Shown here: positions 1 through 10,489 of the stretch, in pieces | Layout: the number at the start of each line of letters is the position of its first letter | Numbering within the stretch: position 1 is the stretch's first letter | DNA from: Nymphalis io | Lineage: Eukaryota; Arthropoda; Insecta; Lepidoptera; Nymphalidae | Length of the DNA: 64,000 nucleotides | Assembly: GCF_905147045.1 (NCBI RefSeq) | Contig: NC_065904.1 | Location: forward strand, 5,828,001 to 5,892,000 | Direction of reading: 5' to 3' | Translations under genes and position numbers: made by a program | The notes under the pieces: model-generated | What the model saw: only the letters and a program-made list of their open reading frames with translations | Databases searched by the model: none | What the model was told of the DNA's origin: nothing

Positions 1-235
1 AGATAATTTCTAATTATATATGTTGTATTATGTATTACTTTCTTCAAATCAAATCCATTTTCTAGTAGAAAATATAGCGAGCTAAAATCGTAAGCATATT
101 ATCGACTTTGATATCTTGTCCAATTTTCAAGGATAGAATGGCGTCTGTAAATAAATATCATGATATCGACTTTTTATAGTTTTCCATTATACTTTGTGGA
201 ACTGAGGAATACAGCTAACTATAAATAACAGATAT
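1..235. other. AT-rich DNA, nothing recognised
   Basis: AT-rich sequence with no repeat family or coding signal that I can identify. Confidence 0.5.
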
Positions 236-377
236 ATTATCTATGCTTCTAATATTTAGTATGAAACAAGCTTGGAGCTGAAGAATAGACATTGGCTTCT
301 TTTCATATCTTAAAACCGAGACCGACATAAACATCCCTCCCAGCGCGTAAACGAAGCTGCGGGCGGACACTTGTATA
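236..377 (+). mobile_element. Helitron-like non-autonomous fragment, 3' end
   Basis: The segment ends in a GC-rich block (aacgaagctgcgggcgga at about 352-369) followed by acttgta. This resembles the hairpin-plus-CTAGT terminus of a very common lepidopteran non-autonomous element. The upstream part (aagcttggagctgaagaatagac) also fits that family. The 5' end is not visible. Assignment to Helitrons rests on remembered lepidopteran termini (Lep1-like) and is an inference. Confidence 0.4.
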
Positions 378-729
378 TACATAAGATAAATATTAAAGGC
401 TATACTATGAAACTTGAACGATTAACTAAACGAGCATGTCGAGTATCTTTGATATATAATTAAAACTGGAACTATTAATCTATATATGCATAAATATGCA
501 AAGACAAATCGTTAAATATCCGATTCCTTATGTTTTTGTTTGTCTATTGATGAGTTTTAGTGTTGTCGATAAAAAAAATAGATTTGAAAAAAAAGGTTCG
601 AAATATGCAATAATAATATGGTTTAAGTAAGAATAATAATGTGTACGTAGTTATAAGTTACCTCTGTATCGATTTCGATAGTACTTCAAATGTTATAACA
701 GATATTTATCACAAATAAAGCTATATTAA
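378..729. other. AT-rich DNA, nothing recognised
   Basis: Several oligo-A runs and no stable open frame. I see no repeat here. Confidence 0.5.
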
Positions 730-882
730 AACTAATTCACTTGTGAAATGTTGAAAACTGACGGTGATACGAGATTTTGATGCGCGTTTCTTTTGACTGT
801 CATAATATTTTTTTAATTTAATTATCGCATAATTATCATTCTGACATTTTACGATCGTGTGCTGCGGTAAGTTTCGAGTTGA
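730..882 (+). repeat. Family G repeat, copy 1
   Basis: It shares with 8358-8492 and 16486-16641 the ordered blocks cacttgtgaaatgtt, attttgatgcg, a tataat-rich block, tctgacatt and tgctgcggtaag. Only spacing and point changes differ. There is no poly(A) tail, tRNA box or clear terminal inverted repeat. I do not recognise the family. Confidence 0.55.
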
Positions 883-1505
883 TTATTACAGTATACTAAT
901 ATATTAGTTATTCTCTAAGTTATTACTCTCCTATTAATAATTTTGAAAATGGAATCGTGTTAGTGATAACAGTATAGCTCTATACGGTATCTGTCAACAG
1001 CCTTGCACTTAAATGAACAACAGTAAAATGTGATTAACATAGGATATTAAAGATTAAACATACGCACAGAAGCGGAAAAAGCTTTCAACACATCGTATAG
1101 ACAGGGAATATATAATGATTAGCAACAAAGGGCTCAACTAATTCGTGTCGAACACAGACCATACACACCATTTATTATTAAGTAACAATTATAATTTCCG
1201 TCACAGCCCCGCGTGTTCTTTATATCGCCGATCGGTGGCGCTTTGAATATAAAGTGAGCGATAACATCGCAAAGGGCTTGGTAAGGCTAACCGTTCATGG
1301 TGATATAGCGCGATTTAGTATAGGTTTGCTTTTTGAACAACGGGATACTTTGATATAAAATAAAGTTAATAAAGTATCAAGAATTTTATATATAATAAAA
1401 GTGACCTATACATTTTCTTCTCAACACACATTTGGCGTTATTTCATTCAACACAAACAAGTTTCCTTACGATATTTTCCTTTATTCATATATTAGATACA
1501 CAAAA
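883..1505. other. AT-rich DNA with a less AT-rich island at 1195-1335
   Basis: Most of the stretch is featureless. The island around 1200-1330 contains cgccgatcggtggcg and several CpGs, and lacks a long open frame. It could be an old repeat or a regulatory element. Confidence 0.4.
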
Positions 1506-1597
1506 TTAAGCACATTAAGCCACAGGGGTGTTATCAGGGTTTGAGCTCGCTATCTTCTGTTAAGATTCTTGTATTCTAACTAAGCTATCTCAGCTAT
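1506..1597 (-). repeat. Family E SINE, tRNA-head fragment
   Basis: Read on the + strand it follows the family order: taagcacat, a gcttg-like block, gggtttgagc (reverse of box B), tgttaagattc and the degraded box A region ctaagctatctcagct. It is the 5' third of a minus-strand SINE with no remaining 3' body. Confidence 0.6.
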
Positions 1598-1699
1598 AAA
1601 ATTATATACCTATAATAAACTTACTTATATGTATAAAAATTATAATCTTGATTCATCTTGATTAGCAATTGAGTTAAGATATACAGAAGGAAATTAATT

Positions 1700-1885
1700 C
1701 AAATATAATAATCCTTACTATAATGCGAAAGTGACTTGGCTTGTTTGTTATTTTACGCTTTCACGTCGTAAATACACAACGTAACCAACAATCAATATAT
1801 TTTTATTATACGATGTTAGAGGTACAAAAAGTACATAGAGAGACACCCTCATGCAAGCGAAGCTGCGAGCGAAAACAAGTAATAG
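1700..1885 (+). mobile_element. Helitron-like element, decayed
   Basis: It begins with tccttactataatgcgaaagtga, close to the usual ctaatattataaatgcgaaagt start. It then has a gtttgttattttacgctttcacg segment and ends at the GC-rich 3' block gcaagcgaagctgcgagcg near 1852-1872. A 92-codon open frame over it is incidental. Confidence 0.45.
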
Positions 1886-1949
1886 GTAACACACGTAAAT
1901 TTTTGTTTTGTTTCTGGACGACTGAAGTTAGATTTACTGATCGGTTGGA

Positions 1950-1963
1950 ATACCACATTATAA
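1950..1963. repeat. Target-site duplication, left copy
   Basis: ATACCACATTATAA, identical to 2352-2365. The two copies bracket the family A SINE between them. Confidence 0.75.
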
Positions 1964-2351
1964 TAATAATGTCCTCCAGACCGATTTCGGCCACGGCGGC
2001 CAATCTCAAGATAGATTAACCAACTACGCAGGAGATATTATTGTGCACAAGTATGTTCGCAAACACTAGTGCACTCTCTATTCCCTAACTCTCATAATCC
2101 GATGGGACGGCAATCCGACAAGACCGGAAAGAGTTCAGGACCGCAGGACCTTTACGTGTTTTCCGAGGCACGGGAGTGAAAACACTTCCAACTTCCAGAC
2201 TCCGGGCTGCTACTGAGAATTTTCTGACAGAAAAACCCAATAACTTTTTATTGGCCTGAACTGGGAATTGAACCCAGGACCTCCAGGTCTGCGGCCTTAC
2301 ATCAAGCCATAGACCAACGAGGCAATCTATATAATACCACAATATTCTACC
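1964..2351 (-). mobile_element. Family A tRNA-derived SINE, full copy
   Basis: This is a minus-strand retroposon. The tRNA-like head lies at about 2248-2327: on the minus strand it reads a cctcgttggtctatgg box A region and a gttcaattccc box B. The body follows (cggagtctggaag, gtcctgcggtcctgaac, ccggtcttgtcgg, cctgcgtagttgg), ending at an (ATT)n tail by 1964-1970. The identical 14-bp flanks at 1950-1963 and 2352-2365 show an L1/RTE-style target-primed insertion. The 94- and 92-codon frames inside are shadows of the SINE. Confidence 0.8.
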
Positions 2352-2365
2352 ATACCACATTATAA
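2352..2365. repeat. Target-site duplication, right copy
   Basis: ATACCACATTATAA, the partner of 1950-1963. Confidence 0.75.
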
Positions 2366-3011
2366 ACACATTATCCTCACAGTTAATACCTATAAAGGTA
2401 TAAAAGTTACATCAGAAAAATATATCAACGTTAATAACTATCTTTGAATGTACATCGCTCTTTGTAAAACATCAACCTTACTATTTATAACGTGTGTCGA
2501 AGGTATGAATGAACACAATAAATCTATTTATTTACCGATTTGTGTGATGTATTCAAACGGCATGTTGAGCGTTTTGATTTTTAGGCTATGGGAATGTCAG
2601 TGTGCATTATTTAAAATATTTTAACTAAGCAAGCAGACTTTGTGTCATTTCAAACTTTGAATAAGTAATTTGTTTTAATGCTATTTCTTAGTCATACATT
2701 ATTTACTATTGCTGAGTATATATAAGAATAAACATATGACCTTTTGATTTACACTGAATTTAATTATTTATTTATTCATTTATTTGCAAAATTTTGAGTA
2801 TATAATATATATCATAATTTGCATTTATAAATCCATCATAGCAATGATTGTATGGTAACAATAATTATCAAAGATTTATATATATATATATTTCTTTTTT
2901 TATTCATTTAAAATAATATCAGGGCAGGCCGCATCGTTTGCAGTCTAACTTAAATCTTTGTCTATTGTATTGTTCGCGAATATTGTATACATAATCTCAG
3001 AATATCTTTAG
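2366..3011. other. AT-rich DNA with a short (TA)n tract
   Basis: A (TA)n microsatellite lies near 2878-2891. The rest shows no coding or repeat signal. Confidence 0.5.
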
Positions 3012-3105
3012 ACAGGCCCTCACGATGTTTTCCTTCACAGCTGTACACGAGATGAGTTGTAAATACGAATTTAGGACTTCAAATACTTGCCGATGCTTAG
3101 TTATA
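3012..3105 (-). repeat. Family E SINE, body fragment
   Basis: The block ccctcacgatgttttccttcac, followed by cacgagatgagttgtaaatac and a decayed gcttgccg-like end, is the central part of family E. Neither end is preserved. Confidence 0.6.
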
Positions 3106-3419
3106 AACAAGTAATTTTCAGTTAAGATCCACCTGTTTCATTGGGTCGCATTAACCCTGTTCTAATAATATCACGTTATATATTTTACATTAATAGATTT
3201 TCGTGAACAATTGACAATTGATTATGAAAATCCATAAAAAATAAACGAGCTCGGAGTAAGTACTCGTTTACTTTCATATAACATTAAAATAATAATAATG
3301 CATTATTTCTTCTTCATCTACTTTTCTTATTTTATATAAAAACTATGTTTCAAATAAGTGATAACCTTATATTTAATTTATCATATAAAATTATGATTGC
3401 AAAATACTTGTCAAATATC

Positions 3420-3870
3420 CTTATTTATTTATTTATTTGGATCTCCAACAGTTGTACATGACAAACATTCAAAACACTTTTTCCCTCGCCTGCGACACAC
3501 GAGACAACACCATTGCCAAACACAATTACAAAATATACAAATCAAAATAAAAATAAAAACAGAATATAGAAATATTTAAACAAAGAACAAAAGTCAGTAA
3601 AATATATTCTGAATATTCATTTTAATTAACAATATTAATACATAAAACCATTTTATATGAAATAAACAAATAAATAATAATTCAAGTTGTAACATATGTA
3701 TGTAAAAATATTCATAAAACTTTGATACAATTTTTATCTCGTACAAATACTGTTTCGATCACACTTGAACAGTGTTGACACTGGACACGTTGGAAATAGG
3801 ATCATGTTTACAACGGCGGCATTTTTCAGTTGGCACTGGCATATTTAAAAATAGAACGCGTTGACATATT
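3420..3870 (-). mobile_element. Possible minus-strand retroelement 3' end
   Basis: On the minus strand, 3420-3475 reads gtacaactgttggagatcc followed by aaataaataaataa. This is the style of a LINE 3' tail. About 300 bp upstream, at about 3757-3834 (minus), a short frame carries a Cys-rich peptide starting MPVPTEKCRRCKHD, after which a frameshift and a stop intervene. The two may belong to one decayed element. I could not assign a clade. Confidence 0.25.
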
Positions 3871-4080
3871 CTTTACATGCGACGATTAGTCGTTAAATCG
3901 TTTGATTACATTTTTTTATTTTGAAAGGAAAATAAATGAGACAAGGCCTAGCCTTTACGGATTAACAGGAATTATATTTTATAAAATTATAAGTAATTTT
4001 AATAAATGTATTTTAAAACTATTATCATCTTCAGCGAAATTTCGCCATTTTTTGTATGTAGTTAAATAAATATTGACCTC

Positions 4081-4267
4081 ATGGCAAGTGGTCACTGCCG
4101 CCCATAGATATTAGTGCTGTAAGAAATATGAAGTATTCTTGATTAAGGCGCCTATAGTTACACTCACTCACCCTTCAAACCGGAATACAACAATACTAAG
4201 TATTTCAGTTTGGCGGAAGAATTTGTGATAAGTGGATGGTACCTACCCACACGGCCATGCACCAAGT
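4081..4267 (-). repeat. Family D retroposon, decayed copy
   Basis: It retains gcaagtggtcactgccgccca, the block acactcactcacccttcaaaccgg, aacaatactaagtatt and gtggatggtacctaccca in family order. The poly(A) end and the very 5' end are lost. Confidence 0.7.
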
Positions 4268-4794
4268 AAAGTGCAATTACATTTTTTTATTTCCCTGACA
4301 TTAAAATTGAATAGCTTTTATAGTTCTTAATTATAATAAAAATTTAGTATAATTCTGATATACCAAAATATCTTACAAACAGACAGATTATTACATTATG
4401 AAAATAATTCTAAAATATCTCGACTATACCAAAATCGTGTCGGTCAAAGTCAGATGTATGATAAGAATATATCGCTTATCCCATGGAGCATTAGGTAGCT
4501 CACATCATCAAGGAGTGTCCGCAGTCATGGACGGGTGGTCGCTTGCGTCACTCACAGAGTAATCTGCCGATAAATCACAACTTCTGGTACGATGAGATCA
4601 CGGATTTCAGTCGCGCACCAATGAAAGATGTGCCTAATTTGATTCTCGAATTTATGCAGCGTTGAAAACTAATTTTGATTCTTTCGATATTTGAAATTGT
4701 TAAGTGCCATTATATATACAGACGCATATGCTTTTCATGTAGTTTGTAACAGTTTCTGGGTGTAATTACAGAATATAGAGGGTATAGTTGTTTG
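4268..4794. other. AT-rich DNA with a possible degraded tRNA-like repeat at 4480-4650
   Basis: The segment 4480-4650 is more GC-rich (gtcatggacgggtggtcgcttgcg). On the minus strand it vaguely resembles a tRNA-like SINE head. The match is too weak to name. Confidence 0.3.
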
Positions 4795-4850
4795 GATTTG
4801 AACTCGAAACCATCGGTTAAGATTCAAACAAAGTAACAAGAAGTAAATCG
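4795..4850 (-). repeat. Family E SINE, head remnant
   Basis: ggatttgaactcgaaaccatcggttaagattc matches the box B to anticodon-arm portion of family E on the minus strand. The adjacent cttactccaccacgctgctt (4873-4894) is another E block, out of its normal order, so the copy is rearranged. Confidence 0.45.
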
Positions 4851-5019
4851 CTACTGAAAAGAAGGTATTGGTGCTTACTCCACCACGCTGCTTCACGCTA
4901 AAGCTAATGAAGGATACATTTGTGTTTAAATTTCATCACAAATCATCACCGTATTTTATATATGTATCACTCATTTTTATATAAAAACAAATTAAGAAAA
5001 TAAGAGGTTAATTTGGATT

Positions 5020-5092
5020 TAAGCCCAAGAACTTCGATTAAGATTTAAGCGTTCATTCCAATTTACCATCTCTACTAGGTCATCTTTATAAT
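5020..5092 (-). repeat. Family E SINE, head remnant
   Basis: ggatttaagcccaagaacttcgattaagatttaagcgttc, ending in a degraded ctaggtcat box A region. It is a second old E head, some 200 bp from the first. Confidence 0.45.
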
Positions 5093-5765
5093 GTTTAGTT
5101 TAATATTTTAACTAAGTAGTTAATATTCTTGAAATATTACGTCTGTCATTATTATTAACGTAGTTTTGAAATTAGGTCGAAAAATTCGAATTGTACAAAT
5201 ACGTATACATCAATACATCTTCTTTAATTAACAAACAGTAATAAAGAATTATGTAAATTACTAAAATATCTTCTATGTTCCATATATGTGTTTAATATAT
5301 TGTCTGTGGTGATAGGGCAATTAGTTAAATTCAAATTTGGAACGATGTGTTCGCCATATTCAAAATGTTTGTTGTGTTAATGCGTATAATCTTGGGCCTA
5401 TTTTGATAGTTCATTTTCTTGTCGGAAGACATGAAATGTCGATGCGTCATGATCTCAATGTATTTTCGTCTCGATTAGTCTTGTTAACTTTTGATATTCA
5501 AGTTGATCAAAATATAATTATATTACTAACCGACCTGAATTTGATTGCATTTCCTCGTGTTTTTTTACAGCCAATGCGTATTAAGCCTATAACCCTAACC
5601 GCATTAATTTGCTTTTAATGTTTTACCACATACCCCGTGCCTGTTATTCATGCGTTTATTCAAATGTTTGTAACACAAAACTACTACTAAAAATACTGGT
5701 CCAGGTGGAGGAATGGAGATATACAATGAATAAACAAGTTTTGACAAATTGGTATATTATTTAAT
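5093..5765. other. AT-rich DNA with a 93-codon open frame judged incidental
   Basis: The frame at 5337-5618 has no recognisable domain. The short ccctaaccg at 5590 is not a TTAGG telomere array. Confidence 0.45.
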
Positions 5766-5849
5766 ATGACAAAAATTGAATCTAACTTATCCTTAGAATT
5801 CGTACCGGTGGTAACTTTACGTTCAATTAATCTTATAAAATTACTATCC

Positions 5850-6125
5850 AAGTATATGCATGTATTTAATATATATATTACGGAGGTCGGGAGGATATTC
5901 CAGTTTTTGAAACGATTTGCTTTCTCGTTTCTGATACTCACCGCTAAGGTCTGGAATACCCTCCCGACCTACGTTTTCCCCACCACCCACAATATGGGTA
6001 CCTTCAAGTCAAGAGTGAATAGGCATCTTCTAGGCAAGCGCGCTCCACCTTATCAAGTATCACTGTGTCATCACTTTCCATCAGGTGTGACAACAGTCAA
6101 GCGCTTGTTTACTAGTTTAGTTTAG
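5850..6125 (+). pseudogene. Non-LTR retrotransposon reverse transcriptase, C-terminal fragment
   Basis: The open frame at 5766-6125 encodes 119 residues. From about 5906 it reads like the C-terminal tail that follows the reverse transcriptase domain of many insect non-LTR retrotransposons: a TAKVWNTLP motif, VFPTTHNMGTFKSRVNRHLL, then GKRAPP. In intact elements this tail belongs to ORF2, the enzyme that makes cDNA at the target site. The catalytic domain, the endonuclease and ORF1 are all missing, so this is a dead 5'-truncated piece. The first 30 or so residues do not look like the family and are probably flanking DNA read through. The tail is typical of Jockey/CR1-like LINEs, but the clade is uncertain. 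An inverted repeat at 5884-5970 sits inside the fragment. Confidence 0.6.
5884..5970. repeat. Nested inverted repeat
   Basis: The arms 5884-5903 and 5951-5970 are reverse complements over 20 bp with one mismatch. Inside the 47-bp loop, gaaacga (5909-5915) and tcgtttc (5925-5931) form a second stem. The repeat lies within the reverse-transcriptase fragment. Confidence 0.8.
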
Positions 6126-6149
6126 AGCCGTAAGGTATGTCATTCTCTG

Positions 6150-6250
6150 TACTCCTGATAACGTGTATGTAAAATTTCATATTGATCGATTGAGTAGTTA
6201 ATACGTGAAAACGTGACAAACAAACAATGTGACTTTCGCATTTATAATGT
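6150..6250 (-). mobile_element. Helitron-like element, 5' end
   Basis: aaaatttcatattgatcgattgagtag, then gtgaaaacgtgacaaacaaacaa and ctttcgcatttataat, is the reverse complement of the usual beginning of the Helitron-like family. It directly follows the reverse-transcriptase fragment. The 3' end is absent. Confidence 0.5.
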
Positions 6251-6759
6251 TTGAGGAATTTATTACACGTCTCCCTTTTTTTTCAACTAAGTCGGTACAT
6301 TCATTCACTAAAGTCGGTCTTTTAAGCTGTAATACAGCAATCTAGCTTATCTATTCTCATTCTACTTTTAATATAAATATATCACCAAATTATATCTTTC
6401 TCTAAAATATCTTCTCCCATAATATTATGAGTATTCTTATATGATTTTAATATAAATTATCATAATTTTGAAATGTGTTTGTATTATGATAAAATAAGAG
6501 ATATAAAGTGTACGCTACACACGGCGAGCTCTTACACTAAATACGTATTTCTTTATACTTTATCACGTAAATGTATTCTAAGTGCATCATAAAAATCACA
6601 TTACTTAAGGTAATCATTTACGTTTTTGTGTTTTTAAAACCGAATTATGAAGACCACATCTTGGGCCATAAATTGCTCCGACAACTATTAAAACTGACGC
6701 AATATTTAAAAACTAAATTAAAAATTCATTTAACCCTATTCTACTACAATTTATGAGAG
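6251..6759. other. AT-rich DNA, nothing recognised
   Basis: A 61-codon open frame at 6571-6756 is Lys/Leu-rich, as expected from its base composition, and shows no domain. Confidence 0.45.
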
Positions 6760-7035
6760 TCTGATGTAAATTTGCCGGTCGCTTTGACCCTCAACAGTAG
6801 CCATTATTGCGGCAAATTATTAATTTGTTTACAGAACAGATAAGATCAACCCTTTTGTGTAAGCCCATAAAACTAATTGGTGTAATTCGTCTCAATCGGT
6901 TATAAGATTGGGGTCTGAGGTACCGAGGCGTGTATTAACCCGTTACACGGTCAGTGGTTTGATTACGGGGATGCGGTTTCGCTTTGTTATATCCATTAGT
7001 TTTTAACGTGGCCATTAATGTCATGCCTTTGTGTA
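6760..7035. promoter_or_regulatory. Candidate regulatory island
   Basis: This stretch is less AT-rich than its flanks and has no long open frame. It contains a cluster of short motifs typical of developmental enhancers: ttattaatttg (homeodomain-like), tgtttac (forkhead-like), agataag (GATA-like) and ccattaatg. Function is inferred only from composition and motif clustering. Confidence 0.2.
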
Positions 7036-7682
7036 TGGTTTTATTTACAATTTTACACTTTATAGGATTTTAAATGTCAATAAGTTGACTTACGAGTGTA
7101 ATTTTATTTCTTTCTTTTATGTAATGCGAGTTTATTATTGTGATTTTTTATAAAACGTATTTGTTTAATTTTATTTAAATAAATGTTAGTATTTAATAAC
7201 TTAACAATATATGTATATGATTATAAATAAAATAACATGCTATTCGCATATTAAAAACATAGAAGTTTTCATTAAAAAACATTAGTACTCAAGATTTATT
7301 TCATAATAACTTAATTTATTGTATTAATACATGTTTAATTAAATTAAAAAAAAACTATTATGTACCTATAAGAATGGCTTAAATCACATCTATATAATAT
7401 AAATAAGGTTATAATTTAAAGGTTTTATATGTATTTATGCATACAGTAAAAGCTTAATGTGTAGTCAGATCATGTAGAAAGTAGTTGACGACAAACTTCC
7501 GTGCACTGTGGCCCTTTGTAAAATTAATTGCGATAAAAATACACATATCCGACTTCAATGTAGTCACATAATATGACATCATGGTCAACTTGCGTGGCGC
7601 GAATATCGGAACGCTCCCTTGGAACAATAACGGTTCAGAAATTCTTCGTGTAATTGTCATTGTCTTTGTATTTAATTACTAT
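7036..7682. other. AT-rich DNA, nothing recognised
   Basis: Poly-A and poly-T rich. The frame at 7454-7660 (minus) shows no domain. Confidence 0.45.
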
Positions 7683-7925
7683 TTTCACAATGTGTTTAGT
7701 GGTTAGCTTATTCGGCTGCAAAACGTGAGGTCTCAGCTCCCATACCCAAGTCACACCAGTAATGTTATTCCATAGTTTCTCAGTAGCTGTCGGAAATTGG
7801 AAAGTGCTATGCCTCATAAAGTGCATAAAGCGTTGTAGGTATGCTTTGCAGTCGCGATGGATTACCCTCCGATTGGGCTATGGGAAACTTGGGATAAAGT
7901 GTGCAACCACAAATTTCAAGCAAAC
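7683..7925 (+). repeat. Family A SINE, diverged copy
   Basis: On the + strand it keeps the order of family A: tRNA-like head (gtggttagcttattcggctg ... gtgaggtctcagctccca), ctcagtagctgtcggaaattgg, gcctcataaagtgcataaagcg, then cgcgatggattaccctccgattgggctatggga. Many substitutions and lost box sequences indicate age. Confidence 0.5.
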
Positions 7926-8357
7926 TTTTGCACGTTCTCGATAACGGTAAGGACAACATCACTCAATCACCATGAAAGTTTTAATGAACATCTATTGTGA
8001 CGTGGATGTAAGCTACGTACTGTTAATGAAATATAGCCGCTCTCGACTATAATCGAATCAGTTTTGTCAAGTGATGGATGATGAAGCGATCTTACTAAGC
8101 GATCTACTTATCAGATATATATATTAATTGTATGTTTTGAATTATTTTTTCCAAATCTTTATAATAATATACAATACAGACGAAACACAAATGGCAATAA
8201 AATTAATTTGTGCTTTCTTGGTACATCTGAAAACCGGAGAGAACATGAAACTTTTTATTGTTATTATTTTGTTATGATTGCGGGTCTAGGATTTCTATAA
8301 TAGCCTCGAAACTTTGTAACAGCCTCGTTATACAGATTCTAAAGTTAGACAGACACA
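7926..8357. other. AT-rich DNA, nothing recognised
   Basis: No repeat or coding signal beyond short chance frames. Confidence 0.45.
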
Positions 8358-8492
8358 GTAAGAACTTACTTCATTCGTGAAATGCCCGTGAATGGTGAAA
8401 ACCGACTTACAATGATATACAATTTTGATGCGTGTATTCTTGTAATGTTATAATTATTATGGCCAATGTCGTATATTACTTTCTGACTAAAA
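8358..8492 (+). repeat. Family G repeat, copy 2
   Basis: It carries agaacttacttcattcgtgaaatg, ggtgaaaaccgac, caattttgatgcgtgtattct, gttataattatta and aatgtcgtatattactttctgac in the same order as the other G copies. The final tgctgcggt block is missing. Confidence 0.55.
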
Positions 8493-9540
8493 ATATAAAT
8501 AAAATATAAAATCAGAATGTTTCGAATTAAACAGTCTTATTCTTAACAATGTCAACACAATCCGGTCAGTATTGTTGTGATTCCGTAACGAGTTCCTCTT
8601 ATCACTTGTAATTCTGATTCTAAGCTCTCAAGATGGCGATTTATCCCGGAGCGTGACTTCACAAAGCGAATAACGGAGCTAGACTCGCAATTAACAAGGT
8701 CCAGTCTAGGTTCAGAGAGTTAGGCGCTGCGTAATAAAGATCTATCATAGATGACATAGATTATGGAAATGACATCACCCGTTGTTGACTTAAATAGATA
8801 CTTTTTTCTATATAATTGAATATTTGATATATCAAACCCGTTAACTGAAATTCATACTCGTTGTTATTTTCAAATAAGAGACAAATGTATACAACTCCGT
8901 TAATATGGTTCGATGAATCGGGCAAGAGACCAATTCTACTAATATAAAACGGTTACGATACGTTCCAAATTCAAATCGTCACCAATATAAAGCTCAGCTG
9001 AATCGGAGCTGAGGTACAATTTCTACTAAAAAATTGTCACTTTCTCGCAGTTGTATTGAAAATCTAAGTCTTTGCCATTTTTAAGGAATGACTACGTAAT
9101 TATAATAAATTTATGAAGCTATTCTAGAAAAGATCACCTCTTCTAATTCTACCCAATTTTCGTATCCATATGTGTATATATGTTTTTTACTAATATATAC
9201 CGTTTCTGTTTATTATTTATGTTCTTAGAGAATCGAGTACCTACAATTATTATGTACGCTTCCACGCCTGTACCAGATTGCTACTTGATTACGGCCTCTT
9301 TTGATTGATTCTGCCCTGAATTTATAAAATGCGCAATTTGTTGGTAGACTTAATTGATATTTGAAAACCATAAACAAACATCGGATTTAATGAGAGCAAT
9401 TTGTTCAAATACCTGAATAAAATCTTTCTGTTTAACATAATTTAATAAAAGTAAAGTAAGTAAAGTACAAAAATGTCTATTAAAATCCTAGTATTTTTAA
9501 TGCCTTGTAATATAATATTAATTTATAAATAATAGTCAAA
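8493..9540. other. AT-rich DNA with a CpG-containing island at 8570-8760
   Basis: The island includes atggcgatttatcccggagcg and the run gagctagactcgcaatta. Its frames are short. A copy of the small inverted-repeat element H begins at 8929. Confidence 0.4.
8929..9045 (+). repeat. Element H, copy 1 (decayed)
   Basis: accaattctactaatataaaacggttacga matches the left half of the element at 50093-50162. The second arm is decayed to acaatttctacta near 9022. Confidence 0.45.
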
Positions 9541-9550
9541 ATCGCATATA
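9541..9550. repeat. Target-site duplication, left copy
   Basis: ATCGCATATA, identical to 10029-10038, flanking the nested family A SINE. Confidence 0.7.
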
Positions 9551-10028
9551 TAATAATAATAATGTCCTCCAAACCGATTTCGACCACGGCCAATCTCAAG
9601 AGAGATTAGCCAACTGCGCAGGACATATTATAGTGCACAAGTGTGTGCGCAAACACAGGTGCACTCTCTATTCCTTAACTCTCATAATCCGATGAGACGG
9701 TAATCCGACACGACCGGAAACAGTTCAGGCGCAGGACCAACGGCTTTACGTGCTTTCCGTAGCACGGGAGTGTACACACTTCCAAATTCCAGAGTCCGGG
9801 CTGCTACTGAGAATTTTCTGACATTCTTCCCGACTGTACTGGCCGTCGTCGCGTTTGGACTCTACTACCACTTACCATCAGGTGGAGTAGAGTCATTTGC
9901 CATCCCGGCGCATATAAAAAAAAAAAAGATAAACTCAATAACTTTTTATTGGCCTGCCTGGGTATTGAACCGTGGACCTCCAGGTCTGCGGCCTTACAAG
10001 CCACTAGACCAACGAGGCAGTCAGCATC
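9551..10028 (-). mobile_element. Family A SINE carrying a nested family C element
   Basis: The (ATT)n tail lies at 9551-9562. The body runs rightwards in reverse, and the tRNA-like head is at about 9955-10020 (reverse of box B at ggtattgaacc, then gcggccttacaagccactagaccaacgaggca). The body is interrupted at 9823-9927 by a poly(A)-tailed family C element, after which the A sequence resumes with ctcaataactttttattgg. The 10-bp duplication outside shows that the A copy landed first and C inserted later. Confidence 0.8.
9823..9927 (+). mobile_element. Family C poly(A) element, 5'-truncated, nested
   Basis: It starts abruptly at attcttcccgactgtactgg and ends in a run of 12 A at 9916-9927. Near the 3' end, ctctact (9860-9866) and agtagag (9886-9892) plus ccac (9868-9871) and gtgg (9882-9885) form a hairpin with one bulged base. 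The longer copy at 46335-46515 shows that about 70 bp of the 5' end are missing here. Confidence 0.7.
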
Positions 10029-10038
10029 ATCGCATATA
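10029..10038. repeat. Target-site duplication, right copy
   Basis: ATCGCATATA, the partner of 9541-9550. Confidence 0.7.
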
Positions 10039-10489
10039 AAACCTATTAAAGTGTATATTATACATTTTTTTAATCACATTAATATATATATACATTATAC
10101 ATCGACGCATATATTTTTTAATATAATTTACAATATACGAACAACCCCAATAAATCACTGATATTATAAATAGCAAAATATGTACCTATGTATACCTATA
10201 TACCTATATATGACAAGATCAAGATATATAATAGCCTTATAATTATCAACCTACCTATGATTATAACTGAAAATTGAACTCTAGATTAATCCGATAATTG
10301 TTATAAATTACAATCAAGGACTGCAATCGTCTAAGCCTTAATTATTTTATACGGCAGTTAAATATAGTTAAATTAAAATTGAAATACAGTACTTTAATAG
10401 ATATAGCATACATGACTATATCAGTAAATAAATTTACTGTTTTGAAAATTTTTGATTAAAAAGTAATAAGGCAAGTCTCGTTATGATTC
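10039..10489. other. AT-rich DNA, nothing recognised
   Basis: TA-rich runs around 10080-10210, with repeated tacctata-type words near 10182-10210. Confidence 0.45.

Noticed and set aside
5586..5600. Telomere-like ccctaacc
   Set aside because: A single occurrence and not the TTAGG insect repeat in tandem.
9770..10161. Three overlapping frames of 66-89 codons
   Set aside because: They are readings of the nested A and C repeats.
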